Of a DNA stretch of 64,000 nucleotides, positions 36,601 to 51,600 are shown one piece after another. The notes under the pieces were generated by a model. It was not told where the DNA came from. It did not search any database and was given only the letters and a program-made list of their open reading frames with translations. A program made the position numbers and the translations under genes. This stretch comes from Symsagittifera roscoffensis (lineage: Eukaryota > Xenacoelomorpha > Acoela > Convolutidae), in contig NC_087068.1 in the NCBI RefSeq assembly GCF_963678635.1, positions 4,981,079 through 5,045,078 of the forward strand, given 5' to 3'. Each line of letters opens with the position of its first letter. Within the stretch, counting starts at the first letter, position 1.

Positions 36601-39600
36601 ATGTATGGTCAAGTTGAGGGAGGCCATGACATTGCTCTGCTCAGCCACCATGTCCTCCAACTCCCCCAGTCTCCTCAACTCCTTCTCACTTATTGGGCCA
36701 CTCTTGCTCGACTGCATCTCATTCTACAGAGAAAAAAAACACTTCGCTAGTTTGATCAACAAGTTACATATTTGATCTGCATGATATGGTTTGTTTATTC
36801 CACGGCATAGGGGGTCCAATTGAGTTGCTTTCATGACGTGAACGAGACGCGCACTGAAATACACCACAATTGGCTCCAAGATGACTTCAAGTTATCGCGA
36901 TGGTTATTTCGACTTTTTGTTTCTTTTTGCACACTGACTCAGTTTTGCTATTTATCTTTCAACTACCTGTCTTCAAAATGGTAAATTCAATATTGAATTC
37001 TACAGCAAAAAGGAAATACTTTGTATGCAGTAGTAGTGCATACAGCTAAAATAGTATATAGTTGTTGCATGTTATATCCGTCAGAAATATTCATATATAG
37101 AGCGTTTATATATAGTTGCACCATTACTCTTCAACGACTATTGTAGTCTTCTTTCTCTTTACCAATAAGGAACGTTTGCTTCTTAACAGGCACCGAAACA
37201 TACTCCCGTATACGGGCTAATCAACATTCCATCATATTCTTTGGTACGCTTTTATAATAATAATAATTGTAGTTCCTGCGAATCGCAGAGGAGCTATCAG
37301 TCCTGTCGAGGTTAGTCCATTTGTATTATTTCCCCACATTCCAGACTGTGTTATTTGGCTGGGCGAAGCTCTTTTTTGCGACTCAAGGCCGTTTGTTTGC
37401 GTCTAGAACTTTCACGTGGTACCACTATTGCAGCCAAATTTGGTCAGGTTGTGGTAGACCTGAAGCTGGAGGTCAAGTGAGAGCTTGTCCTCACACACTA
37501 TCATTGCCATGGCATGGGATCGATTACACGATCTGACGATTTCAAAGTTGGGAGCTTTTGGGAGAGAATAAACTATACAAAGTTAAAATTATCTAGAGAT
37601 TACTCGTAATCCTTCTTAGTTTGTGGGAGAGTAATTTCACAATTTCGATTCAAAAGATCATATTCTTCAAGTCAAGATTATCTTGGATTATTTACAATGT
37701 GTTGTTTGAAATTTCTTGAAATTAGCTGATGGGTCTTTTCGGTGTCTTTTTCTTCTTGTAACGTACAATCTTGTTTAACCTGAAAGAGAGACAGCTATCA
37801 CTCATTTTCATTATTATACCATTTTTCGATGTGAAAGGTCTCAAACTGGTACAGTTTTGAACTGAACTTAATGCGTGCGTTTATGAACTGAAAACACGCA
37901 GAGTCCGTACAATCATTCAGCTTTTTAATCAACTTTTCTTTTGAGCAAATATTCTGTTTTTTAATTGAACATGGCTGAAGACGATATTTCGTGTAATAAG
38001 AAATTGGTTATTTTGATAGTGGGTATGTGCATGAACACAGTTAATGGACTGAACGATTTTTTCATGAGCCCCTTCCTTCCAAACTACCACGAGGAGCGAG
38101 GCGTGTCAGTGACAGCGAATGGAATCATTTTCGGTGCTTCTCCTGTCGGCGAGATTACATCTGCATTTCTTTTATTTATATTTCTCTTGCCAATTAGAAA
38201 CAAGAAAACTCTAGCCCTTTCTGGCATGTTAATGATAGGTTTCTCCCAAATTTTATTCGGCCTGCTTAAAATTATAGTTCCAACCAACAATTATGTCTAC
38301 ATAACGCTAGCCATCATTTTAAAATTTGCAGTTGGATTCGGGATTGGTGCAAACTTTTCCGCGGGCATGCCGATATTCATGGATCTTTTCCCGGAGATGC
38401 GTGGTCGCATTTGCAGCTATCTTACTGCCACTATGGGTTTTTATTGTGTGTTTTTAGCAGTTATCGGAGTGTTGATTATTCCCAAATCAAACCCGACCGA
38501 AAGCGAAACGAATGACAAGTTTTCAGCTCAATTGGCATTCAACTTCATGTCAAACCCAGGGGTTTGTGTGGTCATTGTTTCTTCTATTCTCACGATAGCG
38601 ACAATGGGCTTCTTTATGTCGGCGTTTTCTCCTTTCTTACTAGAAAAGTATGGAATTTCCTCCTCCAGATCTGGTCTGTTCATGATTCCTTTATCACTTG
38701 CACGTAGCATAATTTCTCCATTATATGGCTACTTCGTTGACCGGGGTTTTGGCATCATAACTTATCAGTTTGTTGGTGTTCTCATGACGTCATTGGGCTT
38801 TTCGACCCTCTACCTCTTTCAATTTTTAGATAATTCAACATTCAGTTTGACTTTACTTGAAATCTTGCTGTTCGTCATCAGTTCTTCATGCGCTGCAATT
38901 TTTTCAACATTTATTCCGACTATAATTGAAGTTTATCAGGCAAGTGCTCCATTTTATGACGAAGATTTCACGAGTGAAGCGTCCGTCATGTACATATTGT
39001 GTATTGCCTCTGGGCTCTTTTGTGGAAGTGCAATTTGCGGTGGTTTTTTGATTAGTTCTGTTGGATTTTACAATTCCGTTCTTATCTTGTGCTGCATGAC
39101 GTTAACTGCAGGAACAATCAGTGGAACATATTTTTGGAGGATGAATTATTTCAGCCGCAGAAGTGCAACTCAGAGAATTGAGGAAAATGAAAAAACAGCA
39201 GCACAGTTGCCACTATGAGAAAAACTATCTTAATGTTCACATATCGTCAATTTTCGAAATGCTTATGCATCCGGTGATCACTAAATGCATTATTTTTCGT
39301 TTTTGTTTTGAAGACCATATGTGTTCAGCAAAGTTAGTTTGCTCACCGTCTTAAATTTCAAGACACTATAACAACGTTGAAAAATTTTTTAAAACAAAAA
39401 CTCAAATAGGCTAAGAAAACGGCAGATAACCAATTTTCAGGACAAAATAAATAGGCAAAAACCAAAAGCATATTTCGCAAACCGTTGCGAATAGCTACGA
39501 TAAATTGACAGGTAGTCAAACGTTTTGAATACACTCGCGAGAACACGACAAAAGGCAGCTCTATAAACTGCAATAAGAAAAAAGTAGAAATAAGCCTCGA

Positions 39601-42600
39601 TTCGATCCTGCTACCTAGGTATTATGGGACACACAAACTAACCACGGACGCTTATTAATACATCACAAACACTGACCACAATTAAAGCAGAGAACATCTC
39701 TGATATTTCCAATGCTACAGATCGTGATTATAGCAAAAGTGCTACCAAATAAGAGAAAACTTTTAATGAACACGTATATTTGCGAGTTAGCTTGGAAAAA
39801 AAAGAAGATTCCTACTAATATACTGCGCTAGCTAGTGTAATTATCAGTCATTTGAAGAAAAAAATGGAAAATAAATCCGAAAAAAAAATAATTGAAAGGC
39901 ATAACTTTTTGCTTGAGATAAATTTACACATTTTTCCTCTATATACACACCTAATTGCTATCAAATAAACATAGCCAACAGACGTTGGAAAAGGGTGAAT
40001 GAACGCAAGTAAACAGAGAAAATAAGGACTTAATTTTTGAATAAAATCTCAACTTTCAAATTTCAAAGAAAAAAAGATGGCCTTAAAGCCCTTTGAATTT
40101 CTATAACAAATTATTAGTGACAGTTTTTTGAAAAATTTAACCTTATTTGAGAAAACTGGATCAATATGTACAGTTTTATTTCGCTGGGAAATTCGATAAT
40201 TAAATTTCACTTTCAAAACTAGAAGTCGATCACGTTTTTCGTGAACGACTTTTACACTTTCGCTGTTCGATAGTGGAATTCGCCTTCCTTTCAACTCAAC
40301 AAAACAAAAGAACTGAACTTGAAAATAAATCAAGTCAAAGAGCTAAAAAGTATTTTAAAGCCTGAAAAAGACGAAAAAAAATATTATCGCGACCTGTATA
40401 AGAGTCTAAACTACGTTCATCGACTCTTAAGAAATACAAGGTTTTAGTACAACTTGCAACTCAGTCTCAAGCCAGACAGAAAGTTAAAACACCGATTTGA
40501 AATGCTACAGAAAGGACTAATGACTGACCACTGCTGCGGTTTTGAATTTGGCGAATGACTCCTCTGCCTTGGCGGCCAGTTTGGAGTGGAGAGTGGTCAC
40601 TTCAGTCCTGTGCTGCTCATTCACATCCACCAAGTCCTGTCTGGCCCGACTCAACAGCTCCTTGTACTCTTGCACCTCCACCTCCTTCTGCTTCAGCTGA
40701 CTCTAAAACAACACACCAATCACACAATTAAATTCATTCTTAATTCTTTGTTTGCAACTATTGAGAAACTATGATTTTACTTTTAATTTCTTATTTATAA
40801 CACTTTCTGTAACTTTTGTTGGCTGCTCATTTCTCACTGCTTTTTAGTCCGATAAGCTAATTCTAATGGTAAGCTAATTCGTTTCTCCTTAGTTGTTACC
40901 TACATACCTTCAAGTTGTCGTTCAGCTGATGTGCGACTTTAGCCGTATGTTGCATGTGTGGATCCGAACTCAAAATATCCTTCATGATTTCATCTCTGTT
41001 ACTCGATGCAGGCATCCTCAACCTCAACTCATTGATGATTTTATCCCTCGCCAGAACCGCCGATTCCTTCTCTTGCACTTTCGACTCAACTATCAATTTT
41101 TCCTTCTTCGACATTGCCACTTCCTTCGATGCCTCGTTCAGCTGGGCGACTAGCTCGCGTATTTTGCGCACTGAGAACTCCAGCTGTTCGGCTATCGGTA
41201 GATTGGGATCAGGTGATTGATCGAATTGTTGATCAGACCACTTCGTGAGCTCGATCTGGAATTTAAAAAGTCACGACTCAGAAAAATAGCGTCACGGTTG
41301 CGTTAGTTTTAAGCTGCTGAAATTTGGCAATATTCAAATATTAAAAAATATATTTTCGCTTTTCTGATTTCAATAACTCTCCAAATTCCCTATCGCTTCA
41401 CCACTCTCATGTAGATTTTTCAACATCGAAATATGATTTTGAATTTTTCAGAAATAAAACACACAAAGTTTAAGTAATTTCGCAATAATCCCTAAATAGC
41501 AATAATTTCGCAATAATCCCTTAAGCCCGCAATAATCCCTAATCCTTGATCGTCGTTGTTACGCGATGTTAGAGCTGCTTGCCTAACAATGATATGGTCG
41601 CAGGTTCCAAATAATCACACTTGCTGGAAAGTTATCTTCACAAAATACAGTTTAAGTATATATTTTTTTAAATTCCAAAGAACAATTAAGTGTAGTATTG
41701 GAGCAACGACTCACCGTTCGTTTCTCGTGCAGTTCCACCATCTTCTCCAGTTCCAGCTCCCTCTGCTCCCAGTAGATCTGCTGCTGCTCCTGGTCTCTTG
41801 CAGCCAGCACCTGCTGCTCTTCCAGAGTAGCCACTGTGTTCTCGTGCTGGGCCAGGAGACGCTCCAGATATCTGCACACCACACAGTCACATTACACCCA
41901 CAGTAAAAAAGATAATTCATTTCTTTTTCCCTTCTAGGACTCTTCTTACAGTTTTAACATTACAAATTTTCATCAGAAAGAATGTTAATTTAGGCGCTCG
42001 CAACACAAATTTGTTTTTTCCTTTATTTTTGATAAGTACATTTAGTTTAACCTATCAAATTTCGCATGATATATGACAACTTGTAATGCCTATAGACTGT
42101 ATAGTTTTTGCAAGGATCCCTCTAACCTGTTGCTGAATTAAATATGAACTGGCGTAAACTCTATTTACCTCACTTTCTCCCTGAGTCGTTCCATCTCCCT
42201 CTTGCCTTTGAGCTCCTGCAGTCTGATGTCTGTGATCTTTGCATGCCACTCTGCCACTTTAGCCGCCCCTTTGTTGTCCTTGAGAGTACTCATCAACTCC
42301 TGCAGACCCCTGTGCTGCTGTTCCACTTTGAGGAGCTGCTCCTCCGAAGAGAGTCTCTTCACCTCTGCCTCGTGCACTTCTTTCTGCAGACGTCCTCGCT
42401 CCTCGTGCAGGCTGTAGAGTGCATCCGAGAACTTCTCCTGTTACAAACAAACAAATTTGATGCTTATATATGATTCTAAAATTAAGACACAGAGGCGAAG
42501 CTGCGCTTCGCAACACAAGCAAGGAAAATGCAAAAAAATCTCTAAACAGGCAAAACAAAGTGAAATAAGGAGAAGGTTAAAAAGACACCTTGAAAAAGCT

Positions 42601-45600
42601 TTTTGCAAGGCTTGGGAGTAACACGTCCTCACATGTGCTTCATGACCGCTTGTAATTTTACTAACATTAGCCACCAATAAAGCAGCTGCAGTTTCTATCA
42701 AATTGCCCATTCGATGCAGGAAAAACTCGACCAAAAAACTGTAACTATTTCAAAGTTCCGGATTTGGATCTGCTACCGGTTGATTAGGATTTCCACTTCC
42801 TCGCAATCCCGCCACGGACGCTTGGAAGAAAAACTAGTTGCCCAGCTTATGCTAGATTCACATGTTTTAATATTTTGATCATAATTTGTACTGATACCGA
42901 AATGCGTACTTTTGAAAGTTTCAAAAATGGACTTTACGCATAACCCTAGTGATTTTTCTGCATAAGTACTGGATTAGCAGCATAATTTAAGAAAAAAAAA
43001 CTACTAATCGATCTTTCAACTGAATTCTTTATCTCAGATTTGGCTGGGTAGTTTTCGAAAAAAGATGAAAAGATTCCAAAAACCGATCAAATATTGAAAA
43101 AGTTGGCTTTTCCTGATGTCACAAAATTTTCTCTACTTAAGCAGGGAATAGTTGTACAGGTAAGATTTCCACGCCCTACTTTTTAGATTGAATCCTTAAT
43201 AGCGGCTTTAACTAGTAGCTTTCGAGAAAATTGATGAAATTTCTTTAAAAAACCGGTAAAAACTTCAAAAAATGGATTTTTCCGATGTCCATATCGGCTT
43301 TTGCTACAAAACAAATAAGACAAAACAGATTACACAGGAACAATCTAAACACAATGTTAGTTTGAATGAATTATCAACCTCAGAATCAGCAGGTTAGTTT
43401 TTGAATAAAAAAAGAAGTTTCCAAAAAACGGGCAGAAGTTTCAATTTTGAAACTTCTGCGCGTTTTTTGGAAACTTCTTTTTTTATTTTCTAAGGCAACA
43501 TTTTTTCAAAAACGCAGTGCATACACGCTTGCGCAGGAAAAATTCGCATACCACGTGTTTTCTTCTGGTTGAACTCTTATCAAATAAGTCAAAAATCCCC
43601 CCACTGAAATTTTCGAAAGCCGTAGAACGTGATGTAAACTGAAAAAAACTAGCAAAATATGCAGGCACATAGAATAGCAGCCAATTTTTCCAATGCTACC
43701 ATTGTTTTGAAAAATGGTTCAGTAGTTTTTGAGAAAAAATGAATTTTTTGCGAAAAGTTCAAAAATTTTCCAAAGGGTCGCAAAAAACAAAAGATAACAA
43801 ATCCCATACATTTTCATAACACCTGTTGTTTTCAAACAGGACCTAACACTAGCCAAAATCAAATCAGCAATATACGCTATTAAATTACCTATGCGTAAAT
43901 ACGCTTAAATATGATGAAATTGAAATATACCAAAAAGGCCACTAATGAGCACTTTTATTTGCGGCTTAGGTTGGAAAAAACTTGTTCGTAATAACACAAT
44001 TCGCTCGTGTAATCAAAACCGTTTGTCCACAACGGAAAGGAACACTATAAGATCTGCTTCGCTTGTCGCGAAGAACGACTAGTTCACTCTTGATTTCTTA
44101 TAAGAATCAGTGAACTGAACATATAGTTCCCTGACGATTAAAAATTATTCTGAGCCATAAAATTTTCTCAACACAAACTGCAATAATCTCATCTGGCGAA
44201 ATAAACCGTCAGATACAAAGCTACTCCGTGATTTTTTTTTCAACTCCCAAAGAATATGAATGACTTCGAAGAACCGACCTGTTTCTCGAGCGGCAGACAG
44301 CCGGAGTACTTAGTCCTCAGGTCCTGGATCATCTTCTTCAGGTGGATGGATCTGTTCCTGCCCTCCAACTTCGCATGATAGAGGATGTTGTCTTTCTCGT
44401 CCATCTTCTGCTCAAATCTAAGTGACTGAGCCTCTAATTTTGTCAGTTTCTCTTTTAGTTGCTGCAGCTGCATAATCAGCATACCTTCTTTGTTCTAAAA
44501 CCAGAAATGAAAAGCTGCAAAACTATTGCTCAAACACATTGACCCTTGCGATCTTTCTTTAAATTGATAACAACGCCAGCAAACAAATGAACACACTCAA
44601 GGACACAAAAAACTTGACTGTTTTTTTGAAAAAAAAAGACTTAACTTTCGAATTTCAAAATGAAAAATAGATGACCTTAAAGCTCTTTGAATTTGTAGAA
44701 CAATTTATGTCGGACACTTTTTTTTGTTAAAATTGAACCAATTTGAGAAAACTTGATCAATAGATAAAATTTTTATTTCACTGTGAAAATCGATAATTAA
44801 ATTCCTCTTTCGAAAATATAAGAAGATCACGTTTTGGGTTGGGTGACCTTTACACAGGGCGGATCTAGTTTTTTCTTGAAAATTTTGACAAAAATCGCGT
44901 TTTTTTGGCGCGTGCTCCCCGTCAAGTTAGAATACTTTGGCGCCAAAGGCGCCTTAAGAAAAATTTGAAAAACGGTCGGCCAAAAATGGGTATCTCAAAA
45001 TAGTACAAAGGGGGGACAGGGGGTCGAATCCCTGAGGGGGTGGGAGGCAGCCGCCTCCCCCCCCCAAATCCGCCCCTGCCTTTACAGGTTTGCTGTTCGA
45101 TAGTGGAGTTTGTCTTCCTTTTAACAAAGGATATGAACTGAACTTGAAAAGCAATCAAAAGTCAAACCGCGAAAAGTAAATTTTCAGCCAAATGCGAAAA
45201 AACATTTCGAAGTACTGGGAAAGACGTCAGACCTCCAGCATTCTAGCGTTAAAGATTTTACCCCCCCCCCCTTCTCACCTGTAGGTTGACCTTATCGTGG
45301 TGTAGTTTTCCGAGCGCCTTGTTGTGGTCGCTGTCCTTCTGGAGATCCACCACCAACTCCCGCATGTCCGCCAGTTCTCTCTCGTTCGCCTCCCGCTGCT
45401 GGGCTATGGAGCGCACCTGAAATTCAAACACAATTGCCTTCCTGAAGTAATTTTCGCCCATCTATCAATTCTTTTCGTCAACATATTCAAAACGGGCATA
45501 CTCTTAGGTTCTTGATTAATTTGGGGGTAAACTTATCACAAGTGGGTCTTCGTCGTGAAATTATCATGGTCCTCATTTATCGGAGAGTAAATAACATCCC

Positions 45601-48600
45601 GATCTGGAGATACAGAGTCTCACATCTTCGCATCTGCGCCATGGTCGCTGGTCTGTATACACTTAATAGACACCAATGAAGCAGATTCAGCAGATGCTAA
45701 ATAATTCAAAACGCTTTGCAGCAAAATGTCGCCAAATGGACACAGTATTTTTGAGTTGGGTTGGAAAAAAAGGATTCGTATTATAACAATACGCTTACTA
45801 GCTTTTTTCTATAAAAAGTAAGTAAAGGGACCGCCTATTACAGATGATGCTAGACACAGCCAGCGAGTTTTATATCAAGAGTGAAAAGTTACCTGGATCA
45901 TTTAAGTGGAAAAAGCTGGGGATATTAGCCTCGCACCAGTTGTTAATTTGCTTGCGCGCTGATTTCGCGCCCCCTCGATCAAAGATATCGCAGTGCTTTG
46001 CAGTTAAGCAAGACCCTGAGGGGAGATAATTTACTCCTTTTTGATTCAGGTTCGAATGAAGACCGAAAATTGATTTTTGCCACCGACGAGAACTTTGAAC
46101 CTTGGAAAAGCAACACATTCTGGGACATGCAAATGGCACAATTGAAGGATGCCCGGCTTTATCAAATTTTTACAAGTTTCATTAGTTCTCTTTCTTCTTC
46201 AAAACAGAAAACAAGATCAAAACACTCGGGCCTTCAAGCAATTGAAGGAAATCAAGCCAGGACATATTGTAGTTTACCTTGAGGTTTCAATCAACGTTTT
46301 TCAAAAAGTCTTCTATGGAGTCACTATAAAAGGGAACGTCTTCTACTTTACTTATGCCAAATGGCGGAAAACTCGGGAGATCGGATGCTCAGAAGCCATT
46401 GATTGCTCCTACCTTAAAACCTGAATGAAAATCGGCATGGCTGCTTTATGCAGTGCAATTGGCAATAAGAGCGATGAATTCTCCTTATTGAGTTGGGTCA
46501 ACTATTTCGAATAAACTTGGGTCGAAACCATCCTTCGAGGAGCCAGGGGATTGGGCAATTTCCCATTTCATTATGGGATCAGTTCGAAAGCGCCAAAAAA
46601 GAAAGACAGAGAAAACCAACAATTCAGTCGAGGGATGGCACAGGCCGTTCTTGATGGAGATGGGATGTGCTCACACTACCATTCAAAAAATCCTCTGTTC
46701 TTTAATTGAACCCTTTTATCTAATTTCTTTTAAGCTGATCAAAGGTTTTACCGCTACGAATCGTCGTCTGCTACGAATCGTCGCGTGCTTCGAAGAGTTA
46801 CTTTTTACAAATGCTACAAATTTTCGCTTGCAACGAGTTGTCCCCATGCCGAAAAAGTGAGTGCTGTGTGACCATTGTACACTGTTCATTTTCTAGATAT
46901 GGTATACCTGGAGGTTGGCCACTTCCACCATCTCCTTGAGTTTGCTGTGTTCCACCTTCAGTTTTGCCTCCATTGCCTCCAACTCCATCACCCTCTTCTC
47001 TAGGTTGGAGTGGGTCTCCTTGGACACACATTTGGACAACTCATCCCTCAGTCCAGACTCCGTCTGCTGTGCCTCCAAGGACAGAGAAGTGAGCTACATA
47101 GAACAAAGGAGCGACTTATTCCAGTAAATTTAACAGGCAGTCATTTATTCAGAAAAGGTTATATATTACTATTAGATTATATATATATCTCAATTAAGTT
47201 CAAGTTAACTCACAGCAGATAAGTGGAACAATTAAATTGAGACAAACCAAGTATAAGAAAGTCGTTAGATTCTTCCTTCGAACAACTCGTAAATAGTGTG
47301 TCGTAACAATTCGCGTAAAATAAATAAAAAATGTCATCCTGCGAAATATTTTCATCTTGTCTCACCATTTTTAGTTGAGTTAAGACAACCTCGAGCAAAA
47401 ACTCAAGCAAGGGGGCTACAATTTTGTGACTAGGCGAGAGGAGCCGAAGAAAAAAAAACTAGTGTTTCCGTTTCTCTACCTGTGAGAACTTCTCCTCCAA
47501 CTGCATATTTCTGTCCTCGAGGTCCCTCATCACCTTCTTCTGGTACTCGTACATCTTGCTCGCATGCTCCGCCTTCTGACTGTCATTCACACTCTTCATC
47601 TCCAGCATCGCCATCTACACACAACACAACACACTCAAAATAAACAAATTCCAAGGTCATCGCATCTATATCTAGAAAGCATTGCGTTTGCGATTAATTC
47701 ATAACAACAATGTCGAACTTTCATTCTGGAAAGTGTACTGCAAAGAGGTTTTTGTCCCTGAATTGATATGGTTTAGTGGCATAAGTAATTGTATATCGGT
47801 ACCTTCTTGGAGGCTGATATCTCGCTGGAGTCTAGCAGACTGTCCTGCATGTGTTTCTCCAGGTCTCCGTGGTTCTTGTTCAGCAGCTGCTGCAATTTGT
47901 TCAGGTTCTCCTTGTCCACTGCCCACTCCTTCTTCGTCTTGTCCAGAGCTTCCTCCAGCTTATTCTTCTCCGCCTACGTTGAAAAACATTAGCTAGACCA
48001 ATGGATCGAGAAGTTTTTTCTTGGATAATTTAATCGTTTTTTTTTGTCTTGAAAAAATTTTAAAAAAAAAACGTCTCAAATTTTTGGTCAATCAATTTCA
48101 GATTTAAGCATTGGAAAAAACAACAGCTAAAGGGCTAAGATATAAAATATAAAAATTCTCATTCTTGAATGGGTCCAGAACGCTTGAAGAAAACATGTGG
48201 CTACGGCTCGAGTCAAGTTCTGGGCATGACTCTATTGGACATGATGGGTTTTTATAGTTTGACGATCATCATGTTTATTCTATGGTAGGGACTTTATCAG
48301 CGTTCTATCTGTGACTAGGAGTGGGGCTAGGATTAAGATATAAAACACATTTGAGTCGAGTGGTCGTTCTTATGCCTAGCGCCAGCCCTAACCATGGATA
48401 GAACGCTGTTCAAGTCCAAACCATGTAGTAAACATGATTGTCAGACTATTAAAACCCAATATATCCAACGGGTACCGTGCAAACATCCGATAAATCAAAC
48501 TTACAACAGAGCAAAAATAGTTGCAACGATCCGAATAACAGCTTTTCTAGGGCAACCATCCAAAATCATACAATTTCTTTTCTACAGTTCGCTTAAAAGA

Positions 48601-51600
48601 TACTGTATTGGCCAATTTAATAAAGATCGCAGTAACCGCGCTAACGTAGTGCGAGCTCTCCAACAGAGATTAGGACTCTATAGAAAAATTAGAGCCGGTT
48701 ATCGACGTGAAGCGGCGATGCGCATGAAGCGCGCCCACCGTTGACCATAAACCGATAGTCGGCTAGGCTAAATTTTGGTCGGCTAATTCTTCTATGTCTT
48801 GTGTTGAAATTTCAACGTCATATTATTTGGTAACTTTTATTCACAGAGACGAAATGGATGTTGCGATAAAACAAATTTTATGAAAACATTGGAAGTCGAA
48901 AAACTGAGAAATGTTGAACAAAACTAGATCTACCAGAATTTTCGTATGTCTTGATTCTAGGCAAACACGTCAAGCAAACGAAAAAATTGCATACATCACA
49001 AAACAATCATCCGCATACGTCACAAAAAAAATCAACCGAGAAGCCGAAAAAAATTTGCAGACATACGAAAGTCCTACAATTCAATTTTTCAAGAAAACAA
49101 TTTCATGCATGCTGAAAAAATACAAGTTCCGGCCGAGACTCGGGCCCTCAACCTTAGGGTTCAAAGGCGACTATGTTACCTCTCAGCCAAGTGATAACGG
49201 ACCTGGACATTAAGGATCTATAAAAAAGCTAGATAGATTTGTAAGATAATTTGGTTACGGGAAAAAAGAAATCTAGTCCCAATAACAAGACACTTGCAAG
49301 TGTAACATGTTCGGATGTCTGACAAATCGCGTGTTTGCCCCTGGTTTCATGTCTAATGAAACCACGTCTAGAAACAGGCTGCATCCCTAACGAAACATAA
49401 GACAACGGAAGACAGCTGATTAAAATTGCAAATTATGTGAATAGGACATTTTGTTTGTTCGAATGAAAAACAATTTTTTTCAGCATTCTCGACACATAAA
49501 GAATCAGACATCTTAGCTTTTTTCCACTTTTTACTCTTTGTGGTTTTGCAGAGAAGCTAAAACTCATTTACCTCTAGTAATTCGACTGCGGCCGACTTGG
49601 CAACTAAGTGATTCTCTTTCTCCAGTAGATCTCTGTACTTGAGTGTAATCTTATTCAAGTCATTCTGCAACTTTTCATAATCACTTTCCGCCACAGTCTC
49701 ATTCAATGCCTTCTGCAACGCTTCGATTCTATACAGAGACATCGTTTTGAACCTTTCTAAATATCCGATTCGTTTGATGACGTTTGACTCCATTGAAGTG
49801 ATCTCATTGGTCATTCGCTTCACTTCTTGTTCCAGTTCCTTCTCTCTGTCGTTCTGGATTGCGTAGCGTCTGATCAGTCCTCGTTCGTTCACTCGCAGCA
49901 CTGTGATTCGTCGGTTCACTTCGGCCAGCTGTTGTTTCTGTTCGTCCGGTGACATCGCCAGTGAGTCTTGTAGCCTCTGAAATTAAATAATCATTTATAG
50001 AGTTCATAAAAAACGAAAAGATGTAAAATGTCAATTCATTTCGAGTAACAAAACTAATCATCAGGACATATCTGAAGAACAAAAGAACACTGTAAAAAGA
50101 GAAATAAATTACACACACTGGTAGCACCAGACAGAAATTTTATAAAATTCATTTATAGAGTTAAGGCCAAAATTATCGTCAAAAGCACTGACCTTGAGCT
50201 TTCTAATCCGTCAAAAAAAATCGTTGATCAAAGAGAACATTGCTTTTTGAACCGTTATTGGCAGGGATACAATAATCATTTGTCTTTCTTAAGCCAAATT
50301 ATTTATCAACCTAGTTTTTTTTATCTTTTTCAATCAACGGCATGATTATCTTTCTCTGATGAATGTAAACAAACTTGAAAGATATGGATCAAAAAGCAAT
50401 GAGAAAGTTCAACGCCAATTTTGAAAACCCCCCGTGTGGTTCACAGATGAGCTTTGAAAAACTCCCCTTTGAACTTTCATAAACTCAATGAAAATTGCAA
50501 ACTTTAGACGCAGTGCCAAACAATCGTAATCCAAACTAATCTGTCAGATGGAAAAATCTTTTCTTGCTCTATTTAATGTGGGAGGATGTTCAAAAATTGC
50601 AAGAAAAATATTTTTTAAAATTCATTCCACTCATTGAGACTTAAAGTTAACGTCCACGATATTGTTAAAACTATCACAAATTTCGCACCACTATCTGCAG
50701 CACTAAGTTTGTTACCCAATTCAGATTTTGTCCATTTGCGCGGCAACAGCTACCAACTACTCTAACAAAAACACAGTTTTAAGTTTAAAAAAAAACAGCA
50801 CTTCGGTACCAGGAGGTTTAAACGCTAGACTCAACTGACCTTTAACTCTTCTATTCGGATTCTGTCAGCCTCCCTTAGCCCCTCTAGACTCTCCTTCTCC
50901 GCAATCAACTTCTTCCTCTCCCCCTCCCACTGGTCTCGTCTCTCCTTGAAGTCCTTGTAGAGCAGTCCAATCTGGTGTCTGTACACTGAGTACTGACTCT
51001 TGTACTTCACTAACTCCTCCTCCACCAAGGACAGTTTCGACTCCTGAACAGAAGAAGCAAGTTAAGACACAGAATCCTCAGTAAACAAGTGATAACAAAC
51101 TTAACTCTATCAAATGATACCGGTAAATTATAGGCTAATTTTTCCACTAAACCTTTTTTTCTTATCTTAATTTCTCGGCAAGATACAAAAAGCTGTTGTT
51201 ATCAATCAAAGCAAGCCTATGGATTTCGCAATTCCTCAAAAATACATCTCGGCTCATGTTGTTGCGTTTTCAACTTTGCTGTTGCGTTTTCAATGTAGCC
51301 CAGAATATTTATTTTCGTACCTTGTTGGACAGTTGTTGCAGAGTGAGTATGAGGTGTTCGTTGAGACTGTTGATGACGTCACTGGAGGAGGAGGTGATTC
51401 CCTCTGGCAGTTTCATCTGGGCCACCTGCACCACCATGCCCCCTCCCACTCCCCCATCCTCCCTCATCTCCTTCATGTCCTCCTCCAGTCGACCAATCTG
51501 AAATCACAGGGGTCAATCTCAAGGTCAACACATTTTGCTAAACTTCTGCCAGATCTTTGTTTCAGCTAATCGCCAAGTCGAGATTTACAAAAAACATGAA

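Noticed and set aside
48394..48744. Plus-strand ORF of 116 codons rich in Lys/Arg
   Set aside because: No recognisable domain, begins inside the palindromic repeat, no splice partner found.
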